DNA from: Streptomyces sp. AP-93
GTDB lineage: Bacteria > Actinomycetota > Actinomycetes > Streptomycetales > Streptomycetaceae
Length of the DNA: 64,000 nucleotides
Assembly (NCBI RefSeq): GCF_022808175.1
Contig: NZ_JALGBX010000021.1
Location: 1 to 64,000, forward strand
Direction: 5' to 3'
This document shows positions 35,324 through 44,042 of the stretch, in pieces; position 1 is the stretch's first letter; the number at the start of each line of letters is the position of its first letter. A program made the position numbers and the translations under genes. The notes under the pieces are model-generated. The model had not been told where the DNA came from and did not search any database. It saw nothing but the letters and a program-made list of their open reading frames with translations.

Positions 35324-35340
35324 GGAATCCCCAAGGATTG

Positions 35341-35385
35341 GCAAAACGTATCGATTCACCCTACGGCACGGGATGCCCGTTTTGC
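35341..35385. promoter_or_regulatory. Inverted repeat GCAAAACG in the IclR/methyltransferase gap
   Basis: GCAAAACG (35341-35348) and CGTTTTGC (35378-35385) are perfect inverted repeats 29 bp apart between divergent genes. They could be an IclR site. The spacing is long, so confidence is low. Confidence 0.35.
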
Positions 35386-35444
35386 CCGGGGCCGAAGGGC
35401 CCGAAATGCCGTCCGCCCGCCCCCTCGCTGACTAGGCTGACCGT

Positions 35445-36173
35445 GTGTTCACCTCCCAGGGTCCGACCCTCCGCGAACTGGCCGTACAGGCCCTGTCCTC
35501 CATCGAGCGGGGCTACGACCTGCTGGCCCCGAAGTTCGACCAGACCCCCTTCCGCACCCCCGACCGGATGCTCGACGCGGTCGAGGAGACGCTCGCCCGC
35601 CACGAGGGCCCCTTCGACACCGGACTCGACGTGTGCTGCGGTACGGGCGCCGGCCTCGGCATGCTGCGGCGGCTGTGCCGGGGGCGGGTGACCGGAGTGG
35701 ACCTGAGCTCGGGCATGCTCGCCGAGGCCGGGCTCGCCCACCCCGAGGAGCGGGTGGACCTCCTGCGGGCCGACGCGCGCTCCCTGCCCGCCGCGCTCGG
35801 GAACTCGTACGACCTGGCGGTCAGCTTCGGCGCCTTCGGCCACTTCCTCCCGGCCGAGCGCCCCGCCGTCTTCTCCGGGGTCTACGGGGCCCTGCGCCCC
35901 GGCGGCGTGTTCGCCTTCCCGATCGGCGCCCCGATCCCGCCGAGCCGCCCGGCGTGGTGGGCCCTGTCCGGCTTCGACGCGGTGATGCGGGTGCGCAATG
36001 CCGTCTGGCGCCCGCCGTTCGTCATGTACTACCGCACCTTCCCGCTGGGCGGCGTACGCACCGACCTGCGCGCGGCCGGCTTCACGGTGGAGACCCTCCC
36101 CCTGGACCACTTCGGCCGCCGGCCGGACGGGACGCCGCGCTGGCGGCTGGTACTGGCGCGCCGGGCGGACTGA
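35445..36173 (+). CDS. SAM-dependent class I methyltransferase
   Basis: A 242-residue protein with the Rossmann-like motif I TGLDVCCGTGAGLGML (about 60-74), GVDLSSGMLAEA and the post-motif LRPGGVFAFPIG. It methylates an unknown substrate. The long hydrophobic stretch with PPFVMYYRTFPLGGVRTDLRAAGF is family-typical. Divergent IclR regulator may control it. Confidence 0.85.
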   Translation: MFTSQGPTLRELAVQALSSIERGYDLLAPKFDQTPFRTPDRMLDAVEETLARHEGPFDTGLDVCCGTGAGLGMLRRLCRGRVTGVDLSSGMLAEAGLAHPEERVDLLRADARSLPAALGNSYDLAVSFGAFGHFLPAERPAVFSGVYGALRPGGVFAFPIGAPIPPSRPAWWALSGFDAVMRVRNAVWRPPFVMYYRTFPLGGVRTDLRAAGFTVETLPLDHFGRRPDGTPRWRLVLARRAD

Positions 36174-36248
36174 GCGCGTGAGAAACACGGTGGCCGGGGC
36201 GGCGCTGAGCTGCGACGATGCCTCCTCTGCTGCTCTCGCGGAGGACAT

Positions 36249-37352
36249 TTGTTCGTTTTTGCATGTGCCGGCTGTGGCGCAAGGCTGACCATCCCGCTGT
36301 CCCAAGTCGCGCTCCCGGCCCACGCCCATCAGACGTACGGGAACGGGATCCAGCTGCCGGCTCTCATGGAGTCGGGCACGTTCGCCGTGGAACCGGAACC
36401 CTGGGGGCCGCCGTGGCGGAGGTGGCAGGAGATCGATCCGGGCGAGGCGGCGGCACGCGGCGTCCACGCTCCGGTCCACGTGTTGTCCGACGGCGCGCCC
36501 GGCAGCATCGTCATCGCACCCGGGGACACCCGCGGCACCGTGCTCGTCCCGGAGGCAGGCGACGGCTACTGCTGCGGCCTCGGCCGGGGTGACGGCCCCA
36601 ACATGGCCTGCGAGGCGTGCGGTCTGCCCGTGGCGAGCCGGATCGACGACTGCTCGGTGTGGCAGGCGGTCTGGCTCGCGCCCGATGCCGTGCACCGCCT
36701 CCCCGTCGACGACGGCGACGCAGTGCTCTCCTGGGCGGAACTGCTGGCGGAGGGGAAGGGCACACCCCCGATCGAGCCGGTCACCCGATGGGGCTCGCCG
36801 CGCGGGCTGGACCACTCGTGGTCATGGAGCCCGCAGTGGGAGGCGGCGGCCGGCCGGGCCCTGGCCCACCTGCTGGCAGCTTCGGACGGCAGACCGGTGA
36901 CCGTCCCGCACGGCCTGATCGCGGACGTGTTCCAACGCGCCCTGGACGCCCTGCTGCCCGCGGGTCAGCCGGCCAGGCGCGCCCTCCTGGCCGGACCGGG
37001 ACTGCCCGCCCCCGACACGGGCGCCGACATCATCCTCGTGCCGGCCCATCCGCAGACGGGAGAGCTCTGGAGCCCGGCCGCCCCGGACGCATGGGCACAC
37101 TCGGTGCCGCTGCCGTTCGGGGTGTGGAGGTGGATGGCCTTCCCCGAGCCGGACCTACGCCGCCCCGCGTCGGGGCTCATGCCCGACGGCGTACTCCGCG
37201 ACCACCCGCCCGCACCGCTCCCCCACTACCCGTTCCGGGCCGACTCGGGAACCTTCCGGCACACGCTGGCCCGATTGCCTGCCGTCCGCAGCCCGTGGCT
37301 GCGCGAGATCCTCGCGAACGTCACGCACCACAAGCACGCCGCCCTCTTCTGA
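36249..37352 (+). CDS. Hypothetical protein with two Cys pairs
   Basis: A 367-residue soluble protein starting TTG 36249 after GAGGAC. It has CAGCG near the start and CEACG near residue 120, each in the pattern of a zinc knuckle, and Trp-rich hydrophobic blocks such as PWGPPWRRWQEID and HSWSWSPQWEAA. No signal or membrane helix. The architecture resembles Streptomyces hypothetical proteins with split zinc-binding cysteines. I do not know its function. A strong terminator follows at 37407. Confidence 0.7.
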   Translation: MFVFACAGCGARLTIPLSQVALPAHAHQTYGNGIQLPALMESGTFAVEPEPWGPPWRRWQEIDPGEAAARGVHAPVHVLSDGAPGSIVIAPGDTRGTVLVPEAGDGYCCGLGRGDGPNMACEACGLPVASRIDDCSVWQAVWLAPDAVHRLPVDDGDAVLSWAELLAEGKGTPPIEPVTRWGSPRGLDHSWSWSPQWEAAAGRALAHLLAASDGRPVTVPHGLIADVFQRALDALLPAGQPARRALLAGPGLPAPDTGADIILVPAHPQTGELWSPAAPDAWAHSVPLPFGVWRWMAFPEPDLRRPASGLMPDGVLRDHPPAPLPHYPFRADSGTFRHTLARLPAVRSPWLREILANVTHHKHAALF

Positions 37353-37406
37353 GCAGTACCGCTGGGTGCCGTCCCGCGACTCGAACTCGGGTGCTGGAGA
37401 CAGGAG

Positions 37407-37438
37407 CCACCGGGACGCGTGCGGACGCGTCCCGGTGG
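37407..37438 (+). terminator. Terminator hairpin
   Basis: A perfect 13-bp stem (37407-37419 with 37426-37438) with a 6-nt loop, 55 nt past the stop at 37352. The remainder of the 316-bp gap holds the promoter and inverted repeats of the next gene. Confidence 0.75.
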
Positions 37439-37517
37439 GGCGCGAAGCTTCTTTTGGCTGAAGTACCTGGGGAAAGAACCTCTTCCACACCCCTCCAGCC
37501 TCCCGCCGGGCGGGCTC

Positions 37518-37570
37518 TCACCCACAAGGGTGAATCAGCCAACTGGGGTGGATTTCGCGGTGGTTGGCTG
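37518..37570. promoter_or_regulatory. Two inverted repeats upstream of the HTH protein
   Basis: TCACCC-ACAA-GGGTGA (37518-37533) and CAGCCAAC-N19-GTTGGCTG (37536-37570) lie 100-150 bp before the start at 37669 and could be operators, perhaps for autoregulation. Confidence 0.4.
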
Positions 37571-37668
37571 GCATATGCTCGCCCCGACAACTCAGACATG
37601 AGACGGCCCCCGCCGGGACTGCGAATCCCGATCGAGGGCCTGACCAACGAGGAAGCGAAACCTTCCCC

Positions 37669-38655
37669 ATGGCTTCGGTGCACTTTACCGCGCCCTCGCG
37701 CGCGACATACGGGGTTCGGCACGCCAACGTCCAGCTCACCGGGCGGTTCACCGTGGTGAGCAACGACCTCATTCAGCATCCCGAGATGTCGGCGGTCGCA
37801 CGCATGCTGGGGATCTACATCCAGTCGCTGCCGGCCGGGACGCCCATCGGCATCAAGGACCTGGTCAAGCAGCTTCCGCTCGGGGAGACCTCGATCGCCA
37901 ACGGGCTTCGGGAGCTGGTGGCGTTCGGGTACCTGGACCGGTCGCTGGAGAGCCTGCCGGGTGGGCGGATCGTCACCCGTACGGTGTCCTTCAACCATCC
38001 CCGGGCGGCCCTGGTCGTCGCGGCCCGTCGGGGCCACGGGCACGTCGCCCCTCCCGCGGGCCACCCGTCGGTGCCACCGCCGCCGGAGACCGAGCCTGTC
38101 CCGGAGCCCGCCGTGCCGAAGGAGCCGGAGGGGGCGGCAGCCGTAGGAGCGGACGTAGAACCCGAGGCGGAACCCGAGGCGGAGCCGCAGCCGGAGTCCC
38201 CGGCGGAGCCCGCCCCCGCGCCCCGGCCGGAGGCGGAGAGCCCGGCCGGGGCGGGCGTCGCGCCCGGGATTGGGCTGCCCGCGCCCCTGAAGCCGGGCGA
38301 CCCGGGGCGGCGGCGGGTCGCCTGTGAGGTGCTGGCGGAGTTGCGGCGGGCCGATCCGCGGCTGCTGCTCGGGGAGCAGGACGTCCGGTACCTCGCGGGT
38401 GGGGTCGAGGCCTGGCTGGAGCGCGGGGCCGGGGTGGAGGCGCTGGTCGCCGTCTTGTCCGCCCGGCTCCCGGAGCCGCTCCGCAATCCGGCCGGGCTCA
38501 TCGCCCACCGGCTCACGGCCCAGTTGCCACCGCCGCTGGTGCCGCTTGCCCGCGCGCAGGCCTTCGTACCACCGGATCCCTTCGTGATCTGCACGAAGTG
38601 CGAACGCGCCTTCCGCAGTCCGACGCCCGGGACCTGCAGGGGCTGCAGCCCTTAG
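37669..38655 (+). CDS. Helix-turn-helix DNA-binding protein with zinc-ribbon tail
   Basis: A 328-residue protein of a family found in many copies in Streptomyces. Residues 1-100 hold a winged helix (FTVVSNDLIQHPEM; LVKQLPLGETSIANGLRELVAFGYLDRS), 120-215 is a Pro/Glu/Ala-rich linker (repeats of EPEAEPE), 220-300 is a helical domain, and the last 20 residues have paired cysteines (ICTKCERAF, TCRGCSP) in zinc-ribbon spacing. It binds DNA; targets unknown. GAGGAAG precedes ATG 37669. Confidence 0.82.
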   Translation: MASVHFTAPSRATYGVRHANVQLTGRFTVVSNDLIQHPEMSAVARMLGIYIQSLPAGTPIGIKDLVKQLPLGETSIANGLRELVAFGYLDRSLESLPGGRIVTRTVSFNHPRAALVVAARRGHGHVAPPAGHPSVPPPPETEPVPEPAVPKEPEGAAAVGADVEPEAEPEAEPQPESPAEPAPAPRPEAESPAGAGVAPGIGLPAPLKPGDPGRRRVACEVLAELRRADPRLLLGEQDVRYLAGGVEAWLERGAGVEALVAVLSARLPEPLRNPAGLIAHRLTAQLPPPLVPLARAQAFVPPDPFVICTKCERAFRSPTPGTCRGCSP

Positions 38656-38663
38656 CCCCTCGG

Positions 38664-39176
38664 TCAGCGCTTCAGGTCGATCGTGAAGCGCCTCACGACC
38701 CTGGGGCTCGTGGCGATCGTGTCGGCGTGGACCGAGCCGCGAGCCTTCTCGTACTCCCCGGTGCCGCCGGTGATCGCGTTGTCGAAGGGGCCCTGGTCGA
38801 GGTAGTTGAAGTACATCCCCTGCACGGTGAGCTGGCCGCCCGGGAGGGTGTAGGTCACGAGGCACTGCTGCGCTTCATCGGGGCCGCCCCGGGTGGTGGT
38901 GCAGGCGCCGTGGGTCTCGCCGACCTTGTTGTGCGCCTCGTCGAAGAGGTCCGAGCGGACGACGGCCCGATCGCCCTGCGAGACGCTGCCGGGGGTGACG
39001 GGGAAGCGGGTCAGCTGCTGCACCTCGGCCAGGACTGTGATGATCCGGGCCTTGTCCCTGGCCTGGGCGGAACCGGTGTCCGTCGCGGCGGCCGCGACGG
39101 GGGTGCAGGCGAGGAGGCTGACCAGGGCGGTGGCCGTGCCGAGACAGGCTGCTCTGATGGGGCGCATGGGGCGCAT
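38664..39176 (-). CDS. Secreted allene-oxide-cyclase-like barrel protein
   Basis: A 170-residue protein with a signal peptide (to about residue 30, PVAAAA) and a barrel domain whose sequence order GDRAVVRSDLFDEAHNKVGET, QCLVTYTLPGGQLTVQGMYFN and GGTGEYEKARGSV matches AOC/dirigent-type lipocalin-like barrels. Those include plant cyclases and dirigent proteins; bacterial members are uncharacterised. ATG 39176 has AGGAG 7 nt upstream. Exported; ligand unknown. Confidence 0.7.
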   Translation of the reverse strand: MRPMRPIRAACLGTATALVSLLACTPVAAAATDTGSAQARDKARIITVLAEVQQLTRFPVTPGSVSQGDRAVVRSDLFDEAHNKVGETHGACTTTRGGPDEAQQCLVTYTLPGGQLTVQGMYFNYLDQGPFDNAITGGTGEYEKARGSVHADTIATSPRVVRRFTIDLKR

Positions 39177-39356
39177 CGGGTGGCTCCTGAGGTTGGGGCT
39201 CATGGATGGTCGGATGAACCATTCATAACCTCGGCTCCGGCGCCGCCCGGAGCGTCCCGGCGCGACCCACCGGCAGATCCGACCGATCGGACCAGCTGGG
39301 GGACCAGCCGGGGGACCAGCCGGGGTCGGGAGGCAGCCCGCTCGGGCCGCGCCGAA

Positions 39357-39391
39357 GAGGGGTGCCGCCCGGTGGCCCGGCGGCACCCCTC
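39357..39391 (-). terminator. Terminator of the secreted crystallin-like gene
   Basis: A perfect 13-bp stem (39357-39369 with 39379-39391) with a 9-nt loop, 24 nt beyond the stop at 39415. Confidence 0.75.
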
Positions 39392-39414
39392 CACGGCTAC
39401 GCGGCGGACTCGGG

Positions 39415-39963
39415 TCAGTGGAGCCAGATGGAACTGACCTTGTCGTTCCACCAGCCGCTGCCCATGGCCGGGTCGCTCACCCACGCACCGACGTACGCCT
39501 GGGCCCCGCCACCCCAGTTGTGCTCGGCGAAGGTGGTGGCGCAGCTGCCGGTCCGGTAGGAGGAGGTCTGGTCGTTGAAGCCCCAGTCGCCGAGGTTCTG
39601 CCAGTAGCCGCTGTCGTAGAAGGACAGCACCCGGCCCCCGTTGGGGTTGTAGTTGCCGTGCTCGTACAGGCGCAACGGGGTGGAGCAGTAGCCCTGGGCA
39701 CCGAAGGTGCTCGCGGTCCCGGCCTTGCGTGCGGCCTGGGCCTCGCTCTCCGCCGTGGTGCGGAAGCAGGTGATGCCGTCGCGCTTCACGTTGCACGCCT
39801 GGGCGGCGCCCCAGCCCTTGGACAGGTCGATCTTCTTGCCTTCGAAGCTCGCGATGACCGAAGCGCCGTTCGCCTGCGCGGTCGATGCCATGGCGGTGAC
39901 ACTGCCGACTGCCAGCGCGAGTGCGCCCATCGTGATTCCTGCCTTGGCAAGGATTTTCTGCAT
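39415..39963 (-). CDS. Secreted I36/crystallin-like protein
   Basis: A 182-residue exported protein (signal to about residue 31, AQANG). The body has SKGWGAAQACNV, EHGNYNPNGGRVLSFYDSGYWQNLGDWGFNDQTSS and GWWNDKVSSIWLH, the pattern of peptidase-inhibitor I36 and beta/gamma-crystallin-like proteins, with four to five cysteines in the mature part. Probable extracellular ligand or protease inhibitor. It is next to an AraC-type regulator read on the same strand 60 bp downstream, but the terminator makes it a separate unit. Confidence 0.75.
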   Translation of the reverse strand: MQKILAKAGITMGALALAVGSVTAMASTAQANGASVIASFEGKKIDLSKGWGAAQACNVKRDGITCFRTTAESEAQAARKAGTASTFGAQGYCSTPLRLYEHGNYNPNGGRVLSFYDSGYWQNLGDWGFNDQTSSYRTGSCATTFAEHNWGGGAQAYVGAWVSDPAMGSGWWNDKVSSIWLH

Positions 39964-40024
39964 CCTGCTGCTCCCCTGAACGGGCCTGGTCGAGGCCTGG
40001 TGAAGGGCTGTGTGCGCCCGCTCA

Positions 40025-41086
40025 TCAGCCTGCGGGGAGGCGTTCGGGAAGTCGTTGGCATCCCGTGCCGACCAGTTGGCGATCCGTGCCAGGCCGTGGG
40101 GCGCGCAGGTCCGCCGGAGCGCGGCCCGCGAGGTGCCGGTAGTCGCTGGGGGGCAGCCCGTACGCCGCCCGGAACGCGCGGGTGAAGTCGGCGGGACGGG
40201 TGAAACCCCAGCCGGCGGCGATGGCGTGGATGCTGCGCGACCTCATCAGCGGATCGGCCAGATCGGCGCGGCAGCGCTCCAGCCGCTCGTGGCGGATCCG
40301 AGCCGCCACCGTCGTGCCCTGCTGCTGGAACAACCGGTACAGGGTGCGCAGGGAGATCTGGTGGGCCGCCGCGATCGTTGCCGGGCAGAGGCCGGGGTCG
40401 CCCAGGCGCCGCCGGATGAACTCGTTGATCCGTATGCGCATCACGTTGTGCTGCGTCTCGGGGGACAGCCCTTCCCGGGCTCGGGCGGCTTCGGCGAGCA
40501 TCGCGCTGAGCAGGTCCAGGGTGGTGTGGGCCAGGCGCGGTGCGTCGCAGGCCTCGTACTCGGACGCGTGGTCCATCAGACCCGTCAGGTAGCGGCGCAG
40601 CAGTCCCCCGATGCCCGTCCGTCCCGGGATGCGCGCATGGATGAGACGGTCCAGGGTGTTCGAATGCAACGGCAGTGCGGTGCGCGGCACTTGCACGATC
40701 AGCGAGGACACATCGGGCCGGTTCATGGCATCCGTCCAGCCCTGCCACGGCTTCGACGAGTCGTAGAACAGGAGGTCGCCCTCGCCGACCTCCACCTCCC
40801 GGCCCGACTGGGTCATCCCGATCCTGCCGCGCACCGTGAGCCAGAGGTGCACCACTTCGGGATCGTGCTGCCGGACCAGCAGCGGGGACCTCGACACCTT
40901 CATCGACGGGTAGTACTGCGCGAAGGTCTGTACGTCGCCCAGGTCCAGCGCCGCGGAGCCGGCCGCGAAGTCCTCGCGGTGATCGCAGGCCACCGTGGTG
41001 CGGAACAGCGACGACGAGACCATGGCGTCCCAGAAGTCGTACCGATCGGTGCCCGACAGGTGCTCGGTCGAAAACTTCGTCCACAT
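40025..41086 (-). CDS. AraC-family transcriptional regulator
   Basis: A 353-residue regulator with an N-terminal AraC-binding-like domain (50-200; DVQTFAQYYPSMKVSRSPLLVRQHDPEVVHLWLTV) and C-terminal double helix-turn-helix (about 245-345: ATIAAAHQISLRTLYRLFQQQG; SIHAIAAGWGFTRPADFTRAFRAAYG). Start ATG 41086 overlaps the stop of the upstream small gene by one base (TGATG). With two small ORFs upstream it forms a three-gene operon adjacent to the twin LuxR genes. Confidence 0.88.
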   Translation of the reverse strand: MWTKFSTEHLSGTDRYDFWDAMVSSSLFRTTVACDHREDFAAGSAALDLGDVQTFAQYYPSMKVSRSPLLVRQHDPEVVHLWLTVRGRIGMTQSGREVEVGEGDLLFYDSSKPWQGWTDAMNRPDVSSLIVQVPRTALPLHSNTLDRLIHARIPGRTGIGGLLRRYLTGLMDHASEYEACDAPRLAHTTLDLLSAMLAEAARAREGLSPETQHNVMRIRINEFIRRRLGDPGLCPATIAAAHQISLRTLYRLFQQQGTTVAARIRHERLERCRADLADPLMRSRSIHAIAAGWGFTRPADFTRAFRAAYGLPPSDYRHLAGRAPADLRAPRPGTDRQLVGTGCQRLPERLPAG

Positions 41087-41430
41087 CACGGCCTGGTGTT
41101 CCCTTCCGTACCGGGCGGGTCGGTCGGGCCGAAGCCGCCGGTCATGTCGAGGGGGATCTCCCGGGCCGTCCAGCCGGACAGCATCGGGGAGGTGGCGAGG
41201 GCGCGCATGACGCCCTGCAGTGCGGCGGCGCCGGCCGCTCGCTCGGAGTCGGCGAGGGAGTAGAGGACCAGATCGGCCCGTCCGTCCCCGGCCAGTACGG
41301 TCACGTGCTCGGGTCTGTCCGCCGGTTCGGCGCAGGCCCACAGCACATCGGTCAGCACGTGCTGGTCGAGACGCTGGTGCGGGGCCTGCGGACTCGCCGT
41401 CAGTTCCACCGCCGCCATCGCTAGGTACAC
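41086..41430 (-). CDS. Small protein coupled to the AraC regulator
   Basis: A 114-residue acidic protein from GTG 41430 (ATG 41418 is an alternative). Segments HQRLDQHVLTDVLWACAEPADRP, TVLAGDGRADLVLYSLADSERAA and GWTAREIPLDMTGGFGP suggest a compact alpha/beta fold. No signal peptide or known domain is seen. It lies between the 11-residue ORF and the AraC gene on the same strand, coupled by a one-base overlap. It may modulate AraC; this is inference. Confidence 0.6.
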   Translation of the reverse strand: MYLAMAAVELTASPQAPHQRLDQHVLTDVLWACAEPADRPEHVTVLAGDGRADLVLYSLADSERAAGAAALQGVMRALATSPMLSGWTAREIPLDMTGGFGPTDPPGTEGNTRP

Positions 41431-41437
41431 GGGGGCG

Positions 41438-41473
41438 TCAGTCCCAGATCAGGCCGAAGAAGGCGAAGAACAT
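41438..41473 (-). CDS. Eleven-residue ORF, MFFAFFGLIWD
   Basis: ATG 41473 has GGGAG 10 nt upstream and a stop at 41438, giving the short aromatic peptide MFFAFFGLIWD. The stop is 8 nt from the next start, so the ORF would act as a leader for coupled translation or as a small signal. It is too short for usual gene finders. The sequence is hydrophobic with C-terminal Trp-Asp, like some leaderless pheromones. No family was recognised. Confidence 0.4.
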   Translation of the reverse strand: MFFAFFGLIWD

Positions 41474-41739
41474 GGCGGGCCACTCCCTTTCTCTTCGTTC
41501 TCTCGTGGTTCCGCGGTGCCTAGACGGCCTAGGTGCGCCGCTCCCGGCCTGCGCTCCGGCCGCAGCAGAAGCATCGTCGGCGAGCGGATCCTCACGGAAG
41601 ACGTACCGGGTGAGAGCAAGTTGTCCTGAACGCTTGTTGTCACGAACGCGGCGGCGGCCGCGTGCCGATTTCGACAAGACAGGGGCGCACCCGCTTGTCA
41701 CGCTCGGCCCACGCTGCCCTCTCCGCACGGAGGATCATC

Positions 41740-42753
41740 TTGTTCGCCACGCTCGGGCTCGATCCGTCCACCGAAGCCGTCTACCAGCTGATGGCCACCC
41801 GCCCGGAAGGCTGGGGAGTCGACCAGATCGCCGCGCACCTCGGAAGCACGGAGACGGATGTGCGCGCGGCCCTGGACCGGCTCGCCGAGGCCTCGCTGCT
41901 GCGCAGATCGCGGGCGGTACCGGGGACCTGGCGGGCGGTCAGCCCGGAGCTCGGGATGCAGCTGATGCTCCGCCGGCACCAGGAGGACCTGGACCGGCGT
42001 CAGCGGGAGATCGCCGAGACCCACGAGGCGGTGTCCCGGATGATCTCCGACCTGCGCCGCGGACCGAGCCCGAGCCCGAGCCCGGCCACCGACGGCGGAG
42101 AGGGCGGCGGCGGGGAACGGCTGATCGGCATCGACGCCGTCCAGGCGCACCTCGAACTCATCGCGGACCAGGCCGTGTCGGAGATCTGCACCTTCATGCC
42201 GGGCGGCGCCCAGTCCGCTCCCGCCATCGAGGCGGCCCGGGAGAACGACTCCCGATTACTCGGGCGGGGCGTCGGTGTCCGCACGGTCTGCCTCGACAGT
42301 GTCCGCGCAAACCCGCCGACCCTCGGCTACGCCCGCTGGCTGAGCGACAACGGCGGCGGCGTACGGACCGTACCCGCGCTCCCGCTGCGCATGATCCTCG
42401 TCGACCGGGCCCACGCCCTGGTGCCCCTGGACCCGGCCGACACCCGGGCGGGAGCCGTCGTACTGCGCCTGCCGGGCGCGGTCGCCGCGCTGACCGCGCT
42501 CTTCGAGCAGGTCTGGGAGGCGTCACTGCCCCTGGGCTGCGACCGGCCGCGCGACGAGGCCACCGGCCTGACCCCGCCCGAGAGGGAATTGCTGCGGCTT
42601 CTGAGCCGGGGCATGACCGACCAGGCGGCCGCGCACCAGCTGGGGGTCTCGCTGAGCACGGTCCGCCGGTCGATGGCGGCCCTGATGGAACGGCTCGGCG
42701 CGCGCAGCCGCTTCGAGGCAGGTCTGCGCGCGGCGCAGCGCGGCTGGCTCTGA
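41740..42753 (+). CDS. LuxR-family regulator with N-terminal TrmB-like domain (first of pair)
   Basis: A 337-residue regulator with a TrmB-like winged helix (FATLGLDPSTEAVYQLMATRP ... LAEASLLRRSR), a central PLD/TrmB-like sensor (PAIEAARENDSRLLGRGVGVRTVCLDS), and a C-terminal LuxR helix-turn-helix (LTPPERELLRLLSRGMTDQAAAHQLGVSLSTVRR). TTG 41740 is chosen because CGGAGG lies 6 nt upstream and it gives the same length as the paralogue at 42845-43852; a longer GTG frame starts at 41662. It probably controls the nearby peptide or argH-argG cluster. Confidence 0.85.
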   Translation: MFATLGLDPSTEAVYQLMATRPEGWGVDQIAAHLGSTETDVRAALDRLAEASLLRRSRAVPGTWRAVSPELGMQLMLRRHQEDLDRRQREIAETHEAVSRMISDLRRGPSPSPSPATDGGEGGGGERLIGIDAVQAHLELIADQAVSEICTFMPGGAQSAPAIEAARENDSRLLGRGVGVRTVCLDSVRANPPTLGYARWLSDNGGGVRTVPALPLRMILVDRAHALVPLDPADTRAGAVVLRLPGAVAALTALFEQVWEASLPLGCDRPRDEATGLTPPERELLRLLSRGMTDQAAAHQLGVSLSTVRRSMAALMERLGARSRFEAGLRAAQRGWL

Positions 42754-42756
42754 CCG

Positions 42757-42813
42757 GAGACGGCAGACGGCAGATGACAGGCGGCAGACGGCAGACGGCA
42801 GACGGCAGACGGC
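42757..42813. repeat. Tandem 7-bp repeats between the twin LuxR genes
   Basis: ACGGCAG and variants recur about eight times between the two convergent regulator genes. The unit differs from the repeats found in other spacers of this locus. Confidence 0.8.
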
Positions 42814-42844
42814 CACTGGAGTAGCGGGACTCAAGCGCCCGTGG

Positions 42845-43852
42845 TCAGGGGTTGAGCCAGCCCCGGGCTACGGCGTGGGCGCCGGCCTGGAAGCGGGAGT
42901 CGGCCTTGAGTTTGTACATGAGGTCCATCATGATCCGGCGCAGGGTCCGTGAGGAGATTCCGAGGGACCGGGCGATGGCGTCGTCCTTCATGCCCTGGCT
43001 GAGCATCCGCACCAGGGACAGCTCCCGGCCGTCGAGGTCCTCGTTGGGGCCCTCGACGCTCGGCTGGGCAGCCGCCGAGGTGGTGGCACCGTGGATCCAG
43101 CAGAACTCGAAGACCGACGAGAACAGGCCGAGCAGGTCCGGGTCGCGGACCTCCAGGGCCGTCACGGTGTCCGGGTCGGGTTCCGTGCCGGGATCCGCGG
43201 TGCCGGCCGGTACGTAGGCCACCGCCCGGTCGACCACGATCAGCCGGAACGGCAGCACGGAGGCCACCCGCACCTCGGCGCCCGCCTCGCGGAGTTCCTC
43301 GAGGTGGGCCCGGCCGTGCGGGACCTTGAGCATGGTGCTCAGGTGGATGGAGCGCATGGTGACGCCCCGGTCGATCACCTCGCGGTTCCGTTTCATGCTG
43401 TCCTTCAGCATGGTGTAGGGGAGGGGCGAGCCGGGGTGCATGCTCAGCACTTCCGTACGGGCCTGGGCCGCGCTGCCTTCCAGGGCGACCGAGATCTCGC
43501 GCTGCCCGACGAGCCGGTGGGCGACGGACGTGCCGGCGCCTCCGGCGTGCAGTCGCATCAGCGAGTCGCTGAGTACCGACATGGTGGCCTGGGCACGCTC
43601 CAGTTCGGCGAGGCGTGCGCGGGCGTCCTCCTCCTGGAGGGCGACCATCCGGGCGAGGGCGGCGTCGGGGCTGAGCATGACCACGTCGCCGTGGCCGGCC
43701 AGTCGGCGTACCAGTCCGGCACTGCTCAGCTGGCGCAGGGCGCCGTCGAGTTCGTCCTCGAACAGGCCGAGCTCCCTACCGGCGGCGCGCGGGTCCAGCG
43801 AGGTGTCGCTGAGCAGCAGGCGCAGCAGACGGTGGCTCTGGTCGGTCAGCAT
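42845..43852 (-). CDS. LuxR-family regulator with N-terminal TrmB-like domain (second of pair)
   Basis: A 335-residue paralogue of the protein at 41740-42753, encoded convergently. It has a TrmB-like winged helix (LLRLLLSDTSLDPRAAGRELGLFEDELDGALRQL), coiled linker, a TrmB-like sensor (EVIDRGVTMRSIHLSTMLKVPHGRAHLEEL), and LuxR helix-turn-helix (RELSLVRMLSQGMKDDAIARSLGISSRTLRR). Its promoter lies near 43900, with a direct repeat TCATGCAG (43916 and 43936). It may respond to a peptide or small molecule. Confidence 0.85.
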   Translation of the reverse strand: MLTDQSHRLLRLLLSDTSLDPRAAGRELGLFEDELDGALRQLSSAGLVRRLAGHGDVVMLSPDAALARMVALQEEDARARLAELERAQATMSVLSDSLMRLHAGGAGTSVAHRLVGQREISVALEGSAAQARTEVLSMHPGSPLPYTMLKDSMKRNREVIDRGVTMRSIHLSTMLKVPHGRAHLEELREAGAEVRVASVLPFRLIVVDRAVAYVPAGTADPGTEPDPDTVTALEVRDPDLLGLFSSVFEFCWIHGATTSAAAQPSVEGPNEDLDGRELSLVRMLSQGMKDDAIARSLGISSRTLRRIMMDLMYKLKADSRFQAGAHAVARGWLNP

Positions 43853-43915
43853 GAGGAGCCCACGCGATCCATCCCTCCCGGCCTTCCGGCTTCCGGATTC
43901 CGTCAGCCTTCATAA

Positions 43916-43943
43916 TCATGCAGACTATCGCACATTCATGCAG
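43916..43943. promoter_or_regulatory. Direct repeats TCATGCAG upstream of the second LuxR gene
   Basis: TCATGCAG occurs at 43916-43923 and 43936-43943, 20 bp apart (two helical turns), about 65 bp before the gene start. This may be a regulator site. Confidence 0.4.
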
Positions 43944-44042
43944 TGAAATGGCTTCGGGGTCGCGGTCAAAGTGCCGATGGGCACAGCGGAGCGGGCCACC
44001 GGCTGCGCGATGACCCGCTCTGTCCCGGTGTGCCGCTGCCGA

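Noticed and set aside
37365..37400. tRNA-like 3' half (GTTCGAGTCGCGGGA on the minus strand)
   Set aside because: The T stem does not pair correctly and no acceptor or anticodon arms are found on either side.
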